Assembly: GCF_033954835.1 (NCBI RefSeq)
Contig: NZ_CP121471.1
Coordinates: forward strand, 1,978,501-2,042,500
Reading direction: 5' to 3'
Source: Thiorhodovibrio frisius
GTDB lineage: Bacteria; Pseudomonadota; Gammaproteobacteria; Chromatiales; Chromatiaceae
Length of the DNA stretch: 64,000 nucleotides
The position numbers and the translations under genes are program-made. This document shows, piece by piece, positions 18,507-26,565 of the stretch (within the stretch, counting starts at the first letter, position 1; each line of letters begins with the position of its first letter). Below the pieces are notes generated by a model. The model ran no database searches and had not been told where the DNA came from. It saw nothing but the letters and a program-made list of their open reading frames with translations.

Positions 18507-18866
18507 ATGTATATTGATAAAGATGCTCTTGATGCTGTCGAGTTATATTTGCGTAGTCAAAGATTCGAACATTTGATGCCAGATGGAACAGAAGATCATG
18601 GAGACCATGGGATATTAAGACTGAGAAAGACCTTCGCATACTACAAAGTAAATAAAACTATCGAATCAGATGTATTTGACTTTAAAGTAAAGCAGGTTGC
18701 TGATGGCAAAGAATATGATGTAATGACGTTGCGCTTTTCACCAGTTGCCATTGATTTTAATGCAAGAGGCATAGTGACAAAAGTATATTGCCTGCATAAG
18801 TACTATCCAATGGACGAGGAGAAGCCATTTTGTTTCGATTTTCAGGATTACCGCTGGAAACCATAA
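18507..18866 (+). CDS. Hypothetical protein, cassette-type small gene
   Basis: A 119-residue AT-rich frame that I do not recognise. It is charged and soluble, without signal peptide or membrane helix, and rich in aromatic residues near the C-terminus. It ends six bases before a GCCTAAC core and so looks like the last gene of a cassette. The IS5 element lies immediately upstream, so its native promoter may be displaced. Confidence 0.6.
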   Translation: MYIDKDALDAVELYLRSQRFEHLMPDGTEDHGDHGILRLRKTFAYYKVNKTIESDVFDFKVKQVADGKEYDVMTLRFSPVAIDFNARGIVTKVYCLHKYYPMDEEKPFCFDFQDYRWKP

Positions 18867-18871
18867 ATTTC

Positions 18872-18886
18872 GCCTAACTGTTGGGC
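18872..18886 (+). other. Collapsed attC: adjacent R'' and R' cores
   Basis: GCCTAAC, one base, then GTTGGGC. The first fits RYYYAAC and the second GTTRRRY, the two outer cores of an attC site, but the central arms are missing. GTTGGGC is the exact reverse complement of the GCCCAAC core at 21457-21463, which marks the two ends of the intervening restriction-modification cassette. Confidence 0.55.
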
Positions 18887-18890
18887 CTAA

Positions 18891-19074
18891 ACTCGACTTT
18901 GGCCATTTTCCCTGACCAGTAACCCCTTTTTGATCAGTAACTGACAAGGCGCAAGAAAAATAGCGAGGGATCAAGATTCGACGTTCGTGCGTCCAGACCC
19001 CCTCTAATTTTCCACCCCTGCTGAGTTTCAAGCACTTAGCTGGCTGTGGGAGTCCCAAAATGGCCAAAGTCGAG
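18891..19074. mobile_element. MITE-like element with 18-bp terminal inverted repeats
   Basis: CTCGACTTTGGCCATTTT at 18892-18909 is matched perfectly in inverted orientation at 19057-19074. CTAA stands directly outside both ends (18887-18890 and 19075-19078), as a four-base target duplication would. The 184-bp interior has no gene. This is the form of a non-autonomous transposon; no partner transposase with these ends is in the window. Confidence 0.65.
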
Positions 19075-19138
19075 CTAACGAGACCCCGCAGCGAAATTGC
19101 GATAAATTTGCAGAGATTCATGCTGATGGCTCGTCTAG

Positions 19139-19576
19139 GTGAGGAACGATTTGGCGGACACGCTCTCCCCGCAAGAACGAAGCAAGCGAATGTCCCTTAT
19201 TCGGGGTACAGGATCGGCCCCGGAGATGAAACTTCGTCGCCTTGTGCATGGAATGGGATTTCGTTACCGCCTACACGTCAAGGAGCTGCCCGGGAAGCCG
19301 GATTTGGTCTTTCCTTCGAGGCGCGCGGTTATTCTCATGCACGGGTGTTTTTGGCATCGCCACAAGGGATGCAAGCTTGCAAGACTTCCAAAATCGAAGC
19401 TGGACTTCTGGAACCCAAAGCTGGAAGAGAATAGAAAGCGGGATTTACGTAATCAACGGCGGTTGAGAGATTTGGGATGGCGCGTGTTGGTTGTGTGGGA
19501 ATGTCAAATGGTGGATACCGACCGAGTATCGGACGTTGCTAGGGAATTTCTGCAAAAACAGGAAGGTGAAGAATGA
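19139..19576 (+). CDS. vsr: Very short patch repair endonuclease Vsr
   Basis: A 145-residue protein with the Vsr hallmarks: NxSRxx-like start region, GKPDLVF with the metal-binding aspartate, HGCFWHRHKGC with the catalytic and zinc-binding histidine/cysteine set, and GWRVLVVWECQ. Vsr nicks the T of T:G mismatches that arise by deamination of 5-methylcytosine made by the partner methylase. Its stop overlaps the methylase ATG by four bases. The GTG at 19139 gives the full N-terminus. Confidence 0.93.
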   Translation: MRNDLADTLSPQERSKRMSLIRGTGSAPEMKLRRLVHGMGFRYRLHVKELPGKPDLVFPSRRAVILMHGCFWHRHKGCKLARLPKSKLDFWNPKLEENRKRDLRNQRRLRDLGWRVLVVWECQMVDTDRVSDVAREFLQKQEGEE

Positions 19577-20787
19577 AATCAGTTGAGCTTTTCGCGGGGG
19601 CCGGGGGCCTTGCCATGGGGGTATCTCTCGCTGGCTTCGAGTCGCTGGCTGTTGTGGAATGGGATAAATGGGCTTGTGACACGATCAGGGAAAATCAAAA
19701 ACGCGGATATCCGTTGGTTAAGGATTGGCCGCTTTGGGAGGGGGATATACGCGAATTTGATTGGACTTCGGTCCCGGAAGGAATTGAATTACTTGCGGGA
19801 GGTCCGCCTTGCCAGCCGTTTTCGATGGGTGGCAAGCATAAGGCGTATGGCGATGAACGGGACATGTTCCCCTCCACAGTCGAGTTGGTTCGAAAGCTAC
19901 GCCCAAAGTCTTTCATTATTGAGAATGTTAAGGGCCTAACCCGTTCAAGCTTTGCCAATTATTATCAGTACATCCTGCTTCAACTCGAATTTCCGGAGGT
20001 TACCCGAAGACACCGTGAAACGTGGATGAGTCATTTTCCCAGATTGCAGGAGGAAAAGACTTCGGGCGCGCTTCATGGAAAAGGACTTACTTATAACGTT
20101 GTCCCAACGCTTGTCAACGCGGCTGATTATGGTGTTCCGCAAAAGCGTGAAAGAGTCTTTATCGTAGGTTTCCGTTCCGATCTTGGCATCGAGTGGTCTT
20201 TCCCGCGTCCAACGCATACATTTGATGCGCTTCTATATTCCCAGTGGGTTTCTGGAGAATACTGGGACAGGCACAAAGTGCCCAAGGCAAAACGTCCTGG
20301 CATACCGGGAAAACTGGAAGCCAAAATCAAGAAATTAAGTTGCTCGCTTCTGCCTATCGAGGAAAGCGCATGGCGCACGGCCCGGGATGCGTTAATTGAT
20401 ATTCCAGATCCACGGAAGAGCTCAGGGGTGGCACTCCATAACCACAACTTCCAGGACGGAGCCAAGCCATACAAAGGGCATACTGGCAGTCCGCTTGATC
20501 TGCCGGCGAAAACGTTGAAAGCGGGTGATCATGGGGTGCCTGGTGGCGAAAACATGATCGTTCTGGATAACGGAGGGGTTCGTTATCTAAGCGTGCGCGA
20601 GTCTGCGCGCATTCAGACGTTTCCAGATGGGTATGTGTTTCACGGATCATGGACTGAAACCATGCGACAACTGGGTAATGCTGTCCCAGTAGCGCTGGCT
20701 CGCCGAGTGGCGGCATCGGTGGCGGAACGTCTCGCGGAAGCGGAGATACGCAAGATATGTCGAGATAGGGGTAGGAACGTCGCATGA
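19573..20787 (+). CDS. DNA (cytosine-5) methyltransferase of the Eco29kI-type system
   Basis: A 404-residue enzyme with motif I AGAGGLAMG, motif IV GGPPCQPFS (catalytic cysteine near residue 79), motif VI IENVKG, motif VIII QKRERVFIVG and motif X RQLGNAVPVALA. It methylates cytosine at C5 at the site recognised by the partner endonuclease, protecting host DNA. The target-recognition region lies between motifs VIII and IX; the endonuclease family suggests CCGCGG, which is inference. It overlaps the genes on both sides by four bases. Confidence 0.94.
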   Translation: MKSVELFAGAGGLAMGVSLAGFESLAVVEWDKWACDTIRENQKRGYPLVKDWPLWEGDIREFDWTSVPEGIELLAGGPPCQPFSMGGKHKAYGDERDMFPSTVELVRKLRPKSFIIENVKGLTRSSFANYYQYILLQLEFPEVTRRHRETWMSHFPRLQEEKTSGALHGKGLTYNVVPTLVNAADYGVPQKRERVFIVGFRSDLGIEWSFPRPTHTFDALLYSQWVSGEYWDRHKVPKAKRPGIPGKLEAKIKKLSCSLLPIEESAWRTARDALIDIPDPRKSSGVALHNHNFQDGAKPYKGHTGSPLDLPAKTLKAGDHGVPGGENMIVLDNGGVRYLSVRESARIQTFPDGYVFHGSWTETMRQLGNAVPVALARRVAASVAERLAEAEIRKICRDRGRNVA

Positions 20788-21428
20788 CGAATCGAAAAGT
20801 CGTTCCGTTTAATCCCCTTGCCAAGCGCCATCTGGGGGAAAGTGTTGGCCAAGGCATGCTGCGACAGGCCGTCGTTCCTTTAATAGACCTGAGTGCCTTC
20901 GATGGCGCTGGTATATATGCCATTTACTACACTGGCGGTTTTCAGGGGTATGAGGTAATTGCGGAAAGAAATCGTAACCAACGTTTTGGTGTCCCAATTT
21001 ACGTTGGCAAAGCCGTACCGAAGGGAGCCAGAAAAGGCGGCGATTTAGAAGCGACGCCCGGTAAAGTCCTCTATAACAGGCTAAAGCAACACGCAAAAAG
21101 CATCGAAGAAGCTTCAAATCTTGATATTGCCGACTTCCACTGCCGATATTTGATTGTTGATGATATCTGGATCCCCCTCGGTGAGTCGCTGTTGATTGCG
21201 AAGTTTAATCCATTATGGAACAAGCTAATCGACGGTTTTGGAAACCATGACCCAGGGAAAGGGCGACACGCGGGTCTGCGTCCGCGGTGGGACGTGCTTC
21301 ACCCGGGCCGTCCATGGGCGGATCGCTGCGAAACGCGCGACGAGACGGCAGAACAGATAGTCAGTGAAGCGCGTGACTATCTGCGAAACAATCCACCCCC
21401 CGACGACACCACAATGATAACGACGTGA
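20784..21428 (+). CDS. Eco29kI-family GIY-YIG restriction endonuclease
   Basis: A 214-residue protein with the GIY-YIG nuclease core: GIYAIYY (residues 43-49), PIYVGKA (71-77), NRLKQHAKSI with Arg99 and His103, and the glutamate in LGESLLIAKFNPLWN. The C-terminal HAGLRPRWDVLHPGRPWA stretch is typical of Eco29kI/NgoMIII enzymes, which cut CCGCGG. At least one CCGCGG lies within this gene (21282-21287), so the host site would need methylation. The start overlaps the methylase stop by four bases. Confidence 0.88.
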   Translation: MTNRKVVPFNPLAKRHLGESVGQGMLRQAVVPLIDLSAFDGAGIYAIYYTGGFQGYEVIAERNRNQRFGVPIYVGKAVPKGARKGGDLEATPGKVLYNRLKQHAKSIEEASNLDIADFHCRYLIVDDIWIPLGESLLIAKFNPLWNKLIDGFGNHDPGKGRHAGLRPRWDVLHPGRPWADRCETRDETAEQIVSEARDYLRNNPPPDDTTMITT

Positions 21429-21456
21429 GCCTCGCGGTAGTCCGTGCCAATCGAAG

Positions 21457-21525
21457 GCCCAACAAGGCGCTCCACCGGACGGCAATTCCGCTGCGCTCCA
21501 TTACCGCCGGTGAGCTTGGGCGCTA
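21457..21525 (+). other. attC site of the restriction-modification cassette, interrupted at its 3' core
   Basis: GCCCAAC (21457-21463), arms GCTCCACCGGACGGCAAT and ATTACCGCCGGTGAGC, then CTTGGGCGCTA. The arms pair with one extra base. The 3' core reads GCTA instead of GTTR and is followed at once by GTGCG, the 5' end consensus of a group II intron, so the last core bases are missing or displaced. Confidence 0.8.
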
Positions 21526-22388
21526 GTGCGCCAAGCGAAGCTTCGCGCTTCTTGCCGGGTGAAAGTCCCGGTCGGGTAAGGGCTAGCCACCCACCCGTAT
21601 CGCGTGTTGCGCCTCTGGCGGATAGCGACGCACTGGTCAGGAGACTGGTGCTATCGTGAACAAAAGAGGTGAAGCGTACATAGAGAAACTTGTAGGCCAG
21701 AGGGGTGTAGGCACCACCCTGAAGCGATTTCAGCCTCGTTAAAAGCATTAAAGCAGACAGCGACAGGGTTAACGACCTGGAAGTCAACACAGAGGACTCA
21801 ATAGACCGACGATGGGCAAGATTCACCCAGACACGACGGGCTGGACCATGAAGCAAACCTCCCTGTTGGGAATAGCGAAAAAGGCGGCATCGGCCAAGGC
21901 CCATCGATTCCGCAACCTCTTTGCCCTGCTCAACGTCAGCTATCTTCTGGCCTGTTGGCGGCTGATTAACAAAGGTGCGGCCAGCGGTGTCGAGCGACTG
22001 GATGCCCGCGCCTATGAAGCCAACCTTCAGGACAATGTAGATTTCGTGTGCGCGTTTGAATGTGAGTTCGACGCCCAGCGCTTTTATCGGGTGCTTGGGT
22101 TGCGGATGGAGCGGTTCGGGCTGGAAGTCACGCAAGAGAAAACGCAGTTGCTGCGGTTCTCGAGTCAGGATTGGACGCGTAACGGCACCTTTGAGTTTCT
22201 CGGATTCGAGTTTCGCTGGGGACGAGGGCGTTGGAGAACACCCGCGCTCAAACGGCGCACGGCACGGAAGAAATACCGCGCCTCCCTGGCCAGTTTTCGA
22301 GACTGGTGTCGGGCACACTGCCGGATGCACAAGGACAAGTTCTTCGCGGCTCTCAATGCGAAGCTGCGCGGGTACTACAATTACTACG
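21526..22388 (+). mobile_element. Group II intron remnant inserted at an attC site
   Basis: The segment begins with GTGCG, the group II 5' consensus, directly behind the attC stem. It continues through about 300 bases of stem-rich domain I-like sequence, then a degraded intron-encoded reverse transcriptase. The catalytic part of the reverse transcriptase and everything downstream of its C-terminal domain, including RNA domains V and VI, are missing, so it cannot splice or move. The right edge is where the maturase sequence changes abruptly to an AT-rich acyltransferase sequence. Confidence 0.72.
21848..22388 (+). pseudogene. Group II intron reverse transcriptase/maturase, internally deleted and truncated
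   Basis: SLLGIAKKAASAKAHRFRNL is the usual N-terminus of one group II intron protein class. After LQDNV the sequence jumps to DFVCAFE, which in intact proteins follows YADD, so roughly 190-200 residues including most of the polymerase core are gone, in frame. The maturase part (FEFLGFEFRWG, KLRGYYNYY) remains. The frame is open upstream to an ATG at 21812 and reads on into the acyltransferase remnant. Confidence 0.8.
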
Positions 22389-22621
22389 TTAAAAATAGCG
22401 GATTGTTTATAGATAACAAATTAATCTCTAGTATCGCGACTGCGAGTTTCGGAATTTATCTAGTCCATCCTGTTTTTCTTGATCTATTCAAGAAGCCAAT
22501 AGTCGATTTTGTGGGCGACTTGTCCGTTGCAACTCTTATTTTGTTATCAATAACTTTTTCTCTTTCATTCGCCATTATATTATTTCTTAGAAAAATAAGC
22601 TTCATTAAGAAAATATGCTAA
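22389..22621 (+). pseudogene. C-terminal remnant of a membrane acyltransferase (acyltransferase-3 type)
   Basis: About 77 codons, AT-rich, fused in frame behind the intron protein. ASFGIYLVHPVF followed by two hydrophobic helices resembles the end of OafA/YrhL-type O-acyltransferases. The first 250 or more residues expected of such a protein are missing. Its stop codon lies within the R'' core of the next attC, as in real cassettes, so it is the 3' end of a former cassette gene. Confidence 0.65.
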
Positions 22622-22714
22622 CAATCACATTCACTCGGGCAGTAAAAAGCGGTGCAGCCTCCGCTACGCTCCAGCCACAACGCTTTTTACTGCCGGTGAT
22701 GTGAAGCGTTAGCC
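22616..22714 (+). other. Integron attC recombination site
   Basis: TGCTAAC (22616-22622) begins the left arm, which runs through TCACATTCACTCGGGCAGT; the right arm is ACTGCCGGTGATGTGAAGC ending in GTTAGCC (22708-22714). The central AAAAAGCG / CGCTTTTT pair closes the structure. The arms closely resemble those of the site at 16754-16840, so both belong to one attC family. Confidence 0.88.
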
Positions 22715-22731
22715 TGCTAAATCCGAATCAC

Positions 22732-23148
22732 ATGATCTGGAAAACATTACTCATTGGCTTGTTGCTGGCGATCGGTGAAGTGATAAACGGCAATATCCGT
22801 GTCAGGGTTTTGCATGGCATATTCGGAAAACGTAAAGCCAAGGTGGTCAGTCTATTTTCAGGGATTGGAGTAATTGCCTTCATTTGCTGTATCACGTTGC
22901 CATGGATTAAACCAAGCAACTATCAGGATTGCATTCTTATTGGCATTGTCTGGTTGGCAATAATGACCTGCTTAGATATCTATTTTGCAAGGCGTGTTTT
23001 TAATCTCAGCTGGAGCAAGGTACTGGATGATTTCAATCCCTTGAAAGGTAACTTGTTGAGCGTAGGTATGGTCTTTCTGCTTTTTTCTCCATCGCTTGTG
23101 TACTGGATTCGGCAAGGAAAATACGCAACATACCTCCAACGGCCTTGA
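22732..23148 (+). CDS. Hypothetical four-helix membrane protein, cassette gene
   Basis: A 138-residue protein with four predicted membrane helices (about residues 4-20, 38-58, 68-88 and 108-126) and short charged loops. I do not recognise the family. It starts 18 bases after the attC core and overlaps the CPBP protease gene by four bases (TTGA), so the two are probably translated together. Confidence 0.65.
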   Translation: MIWKTLLIGLLLAIGEVINGNIRVRVLHGIFGKRKAKVVSLFSGIGVIAFICCITLPWIKPSNYQDCILIGIVWLAIMTCLDIYFARRVFNLSWSKVLDDFNPLKGNLLSVGMVFLLFSPSLVYWIRQGKYATYLQRP

Positions 23149-23972
23149 CGCAAGAAACAAAGCCAATACCCTTTCGTTCATTCATTCTGTTTCTATTGAT
23201 TTCGTTTGGATTGGCTTGGGGGATTATTGGGCTTTATGTTTTTTTTCCGGATCGTATGGGGGCAATGTTTGGTCAGCTCACTGGCACCCATCCACTTTTC
23301 TACTTAGCCGTCTACTCCCCTGCAATCGCGGCGTTTATCCTTGTCGCTCGCACTGGTGGCATATCAGGTCTGAAGCATTTCCTTGAGCGGATTTTTCTCT
23401 GGCGTTGCAGTGTGACTTGGTACGTCTTTCTGATTATCGGCATTCCGTTGATCTTTATTATCGGTTTCGCACTTAGTGGGAATCTGTACACTGAACCCTT
23501 TCCATTTGCATCTATACCGTCTTTGTTCACAGCACTGTTTCTTGCCGCTATCAAAGGGCCAGTGGAGGAGTTCGGCTGGAGGGGGTTCGCACTTCCACTA
23601 CTACAAATGAAGTTTGCTCCGCTCTGGGCTGGGCTAATTCTTGGAGGCATATGGGGACTGTGGCATCTGCCAGCTTTCCTGTTGAGTGGGACTCAGCAGA
23701 GCGAGTGGTCGTTTGCTGCATTCTTTACCGGATGCCTGGCAATAAGCGTCATCGCAACCGCACTGTTCAATCAGTCCGGTGGTAGTATCTTACTGGCTGC
23801 CTTTTTCCATTTTTCGCTCATGAATCCAGTCTTCCCTGACGCGCAGCCATACGACACATACATGTTGGTTGGTTTTGCAGCCCTGATTGTCTGGTGGAAC
23901 CGCAAAGAAATGTTCACAAAGGGAGGCGCAATCGTCGAAGTGATTCCATGTGGAAAGGACGCCGATGGCTAA
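23145..23972 (+). CDS. CPBP family intramembrane metalloprotease, cassette gene
   Basis: A 275-residue, about seven-helix protein with the three CPBP/Abi motifs: EEFGWRGF (glutamates and arginine near residues 141-146), WHLPAF and an FFHFSLMN histidine near the end. Members include CAAX-prenyl proteases and bacteriocin self-immunity proteins; with no prenylation partner here a stress or immunity role is as likely as maturation. It starts with TTG inside the stop region of the preceding gene, and its own stop overlaps the GGCTAAC core of the final cassette end. Confidence 0.85.
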   Translation: MTQETKPIPFRSFILFLLISFGLAWGIIGLYVFFPDRMGAMFGQLTGTHPLFYLAVYSPAIAAFILVARTGGISGLKHFLERIFLWRCSVTWYVFLIIGIPLIFIIGFALSGNLYTEPFPFASIPSLFTALFLAAIKGPVEEFGWRGFALPLLQMKFAPLWAGLILGGIWGLWHLPAFLLSGTQQSEWSFAAFFTGCLAISVIATALFNQSGGSILLAAFFHFSLMNPVFPDAQPYDTYMLVGFAALIVWWNRKEMFTKGGAIVEVIPCGKDADG

Positions 23973-23987
23973 CCGATAAGGTTAGAA
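23967..23987 (+). other. Degenerate attC core pair at the right end of the array
   Basis: GGCTAAC (23967-23973) is the exact reverse complement of the GTTAGCC that opens this cassette at 22708-22714, as expected for its own R'' core. GTTAGAA follows seven bases later. The central arms of a normal attC are absent. A nested hairpin (GGTTAG to CTAACC, about 23980-24038) lies immediately to the right. Confidence 0.5.
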
Positions 23988-24113
23988 CGTCCAGCAAGCT
24001 CGTAAACCGTACCGCAACGGTGTCCGGTTTGTGCTAACCAATTTGCGCGGAGGGGATTGGGTGGCCGCAGTGGTAGAATTGATCGAGCGCGGAGGAATGC
24101 TTGACGGGGTGTT

Positions 24114-26519
24114 TTGAACCGCTTCAAGGATGTCATCGCGCATCGACCCGGTTGGCCGTCCTCGCCAAATTTTTCAGATAGTGCAACCGAAACCAGCATG
24201 CAGGAGCAAGACGCGGAAATGAAAGCGGGTTTGTCCATCAGGACGAAAATGCTGGGGGTGACGGCCCTTTTGCTGGGGGCCTTGGTTGCAGTGGCTGCAT
24301 TGGTTCTTGTGGAGGTGATCGGCCCGAGCTTTCAGACGCTGGAGCGTCAGATGGCTCGCACTACGGTCGAGACTATTCGCAACACAGTTAAGCGTGACGT
24401 CGAAGCGCTGAACGTACTGGTGAAGGACTGGGCGTACTGGGACGACACCTATGAGTATGTGGTGGGACGCCAGGATGGCTTTGCTTCCGCCAACCTCATC
24501 GAAGAAACTTTGGCCGGTGCTGGGCTCAATCTTCTGTTGATCGAAGATATTGAAGGGCAGGTGATTTGGGGCAAGACCTATGATCTTGAAGCCGAAGAGT
24601 TTCTTGATCTGGCAGACTTTGCCCAAGGGGCCGATCTGCTGGTGAGCTTGACGGAGTTGACGCTGTCATCGGAAAACGGGCTGCGTGGCCTGGTGGCTAC
24701 TTCGGCTGGTCCGATGATGATCGCCGCGCATTCCATCCTGACCAGTGCGGAAACGGGACCACCCAGAGGGGTCCTGATGATGGGGCGGCTGTTGAACGAC
24801 GCTGTTTTGGCGGATGTCGGTGAGACGCTGGACCTTGGCATCCAGGCGCAACCCGCAACGGCTTCCGATATGCTTAGAGAGATCGGCGGCGAGACCGGCT
24901 CCGGTGACGGGAAGATTCTAATCCAGGAAGCCGGTGCTGATAGCCTTCGCGCATCAATCGCGCTTAAGGATGTTTTTGATCAGCCGCTGGTGGTGCTATC
25001 GACCTCAATCGAACGCACGGTGACGGCGATTGGGCGCACGGCTCAGGCGACAGGGCTTGGCATCACCGGGGTGGCGGGCCTGATTCTGATCCTGGTGTTT
25101 TTGTTCAGCCAGCAGATTCTGGTGCTGGGGCCACTGCGACGTCTGACCTCGCGTGTGGAACAGATCGGTCTGCAAGCCGAGCTGGACACGCCCTTGCCGG
25201 AAACCCGGCAGGATGAGTTCGGAATTCTGGCGCAATCCTTCAATCGGATGCTGGAGCGGGTCGCGCGCCTGACGAATTTCGACGCGGTGACGGGGTTGCC
25301 CAACCGCCGTTTGTTCCATGATCGCGCCAACCAAGTGTTGGGTATCGCGCGCCGCGCAGGCGGCAAGGCCGCTGTGTTGTTCATTGACCTCGATGATTTT
25401 AAGGCGATCAACGACACCCGTGGTCATTCCGTGGGAGACGCGCTGCTGCGGGTTATCGGTGAAGAACTCTCGGATCTGATGCGCGAGACAGATACGGTCG
25501 CGCGCTTCGGCGGAGACGAGTTCGTAATCGTCATCCATCCGGTGGACGTTAGGAGCAGGATTAATGAACTTTCCGAGCGCATACAGCTAAGGTTTCAGCA
25601 GCCGTTTCGCGTCTCCGGTACCACATTATTTACCAATGCCAGCATTGGCGTTGCCGTGTTTCCCGACGATGCCGAGGCTGTTGAAACCCTGATTAGCCTG
25701 GCTGATGCGGCCATGTATCAGGCGAAGGGCGACGGTGGTCGGCAGATCGCTTTCATTGATACCGATGCCTATGTGGCCGATGGCCATTTGCGCAGCCTGG
25801 AGTTGTCTTTCCGCGAGGCGCTGAGCGCCGATCAACTCCACCTGGTGTTTCAGTCGCAGGTGAATCTGCGCTCCCAAGAGGTTGTCGGCCACGAGGCGCT
25901 GGTGCGTTGGCGCCATCCCGAGCAAGGCGTTCTTGCCGCGGGTCGCTTTATTCATCTGGCAGAAAGCGCGGCAAATTTCGCCCGCTTTGACGCCTGGGTA
26001 TTGCGTGCCGCCTGTTCAGCCCTGGCAAGTGGCCAGACTCATGGTGGTGCGAAGCTCAAGCACATCAGCGTCAACATTTGTGCCCGTCACGTCCAATCTC
26101 CGGCGCTGGTGGAACTGGTGAAGGACACTCTGCAAGAAACCGGTGTGAAACCGGCCCAGTTGACCTTGGAGATCACCGAAACCGTGATGGTCACTCGCCC
26201 GGAAGCCGCCATCGAAGTGCTTTCCGCGCTGCGTGGGATTGGCGTTCGCGTGGCCATTGACGATTTCGGCACCGGTTATGCCTCTTTGGCCGCACTGCAC
26301 CGTTTCCCGATCGACGAGCTCAAGATCGACCGCAGCTTTGTGGCCGGTCTGCCGGATGACCGCGCCGCCCTTGCCATCGCCCAAGCCACGCTGACGCTGG
26401 CGCGCACCTTCGGTTTGGACGTCGTCGCCGAGGGAGTGGAGACAGCGCAACAGCGCGATACCCTGATCGAAGCCGGCTGCACCATCGGGCAGGGTTTTCT
26501 TTGGGGCCAGCTGTCGTGA
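24114..26519 (+). CDS. CHASE4-GGDEF-EAL c-di-GMP turnover protein
   Basis: A membrane protein of about 800 residues. A first helix (about 45-68) leads to a CHASE4 periplasmic sensor with the diagnostic DWAYWDDTYEYV; a second helix (about 307-330), a HAMP-like linker, GGDEF (RFGGDEF, with the RETD inhibitory site) and EAL (EALVRW, TETVM, DDFGTGYAS, KIDRSF, AEGVE, GQGF) follow. All catalytic motifs are intact. The frame opens at a TTG at 24114, but ATGs at residues 29 and 36 are closer to the first helix and more likely starts. Confidence 0.9.
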   Translation: MNRFKDVIAHRPGWPSSPNFSDSATETSMQEQDAEMKAGLSIRTKMLGVTALLLGALVAVAALVLVEVIGPSFQTLERQMARTTVETIRNTVKRDVEALNVLVKDWAYWDDTYEYVVGRQDGFASANLIEETLAGAGLNLLLIEDIEGQVIWGKTYDLEAEEFLDLADFAQGADLLVSLTELTLSSENGLRGLVATSAGPMMIAAHSILTSAETGPPRGVLMMGRLLNDAVLADVGETLDLGIQAQPATASDMLREIGGETGSGDGKILIQEAGADSLRASIALKDVFDQPLVVLSTSIERTVTAIGRTAQATGLGITGVAGLILILVFLFSQQILVLGPLRRLTSRVEQIGLQAELDTPLPETRQDEFGILAQSFNRMLERVARLTNFDAVTGLPNRRLFHDRANQVLGIARRAGGKAAVLFIDLDDFKAINDTRGHSVGDALLRVIGEELSDLMRETDTVARFGGDEFVIVIHPVDVRSRINELSERIQLRFQQPFRVSGTTLFTNASIGVAVFPDDAEAVETLISLADAAMYQAKGDGGRQIAFIDTDAYVADGHLRSLELSFREALSADQLHLVFQSQVNLRSQEVVGHEALVRWRHPEQGVLAAGRFIHLAESAANFARFDAWVLRAACSALASGQTHGGAKLKHISVNICARHVQSPALVELVKDTLQETGVKPAQLTLEITETVMVTRPEAAIEVLSALRGIGVRVAIDDFGTGYASLAALHRFPIDELKIDRSFVAGLPDDRAALAIAQATLTLARTFGLDVVAEGVETAQQRDTLIEAGCTIGQGFLWGQLS

Positions 26520-26565
26520 CGCTTTTTCGCGCACTGGTGCATTTGGCGCTAAGCCTTACCCTCCG

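Larger units (their letters stand above)
18881..21522 (+). mobile_element. Integron gene cassette carrying a Vsr / methylase / restriction operon
   Basis: In integron cassettes the bases after the crossover G at the start of the cassette are complementary to the R'' core of its own attC. Here GTTGGGC (18880-18886) pairs exactly with GCCCAAC (21457-21463), and a folded attC follows to about 21525. The 2.6-kb unit between them holds three overlapping genes read in the cassette direction, an unusually large cassette. Interpretation as a cassette is inferred from these cores. Confidence 0.65.

Noticed and set aside
21377-22330. 317-codon minus-strand frame over the intron
   Set aside because: The opposite strand carries recognisable maturase sequence; the frame is a shadow.
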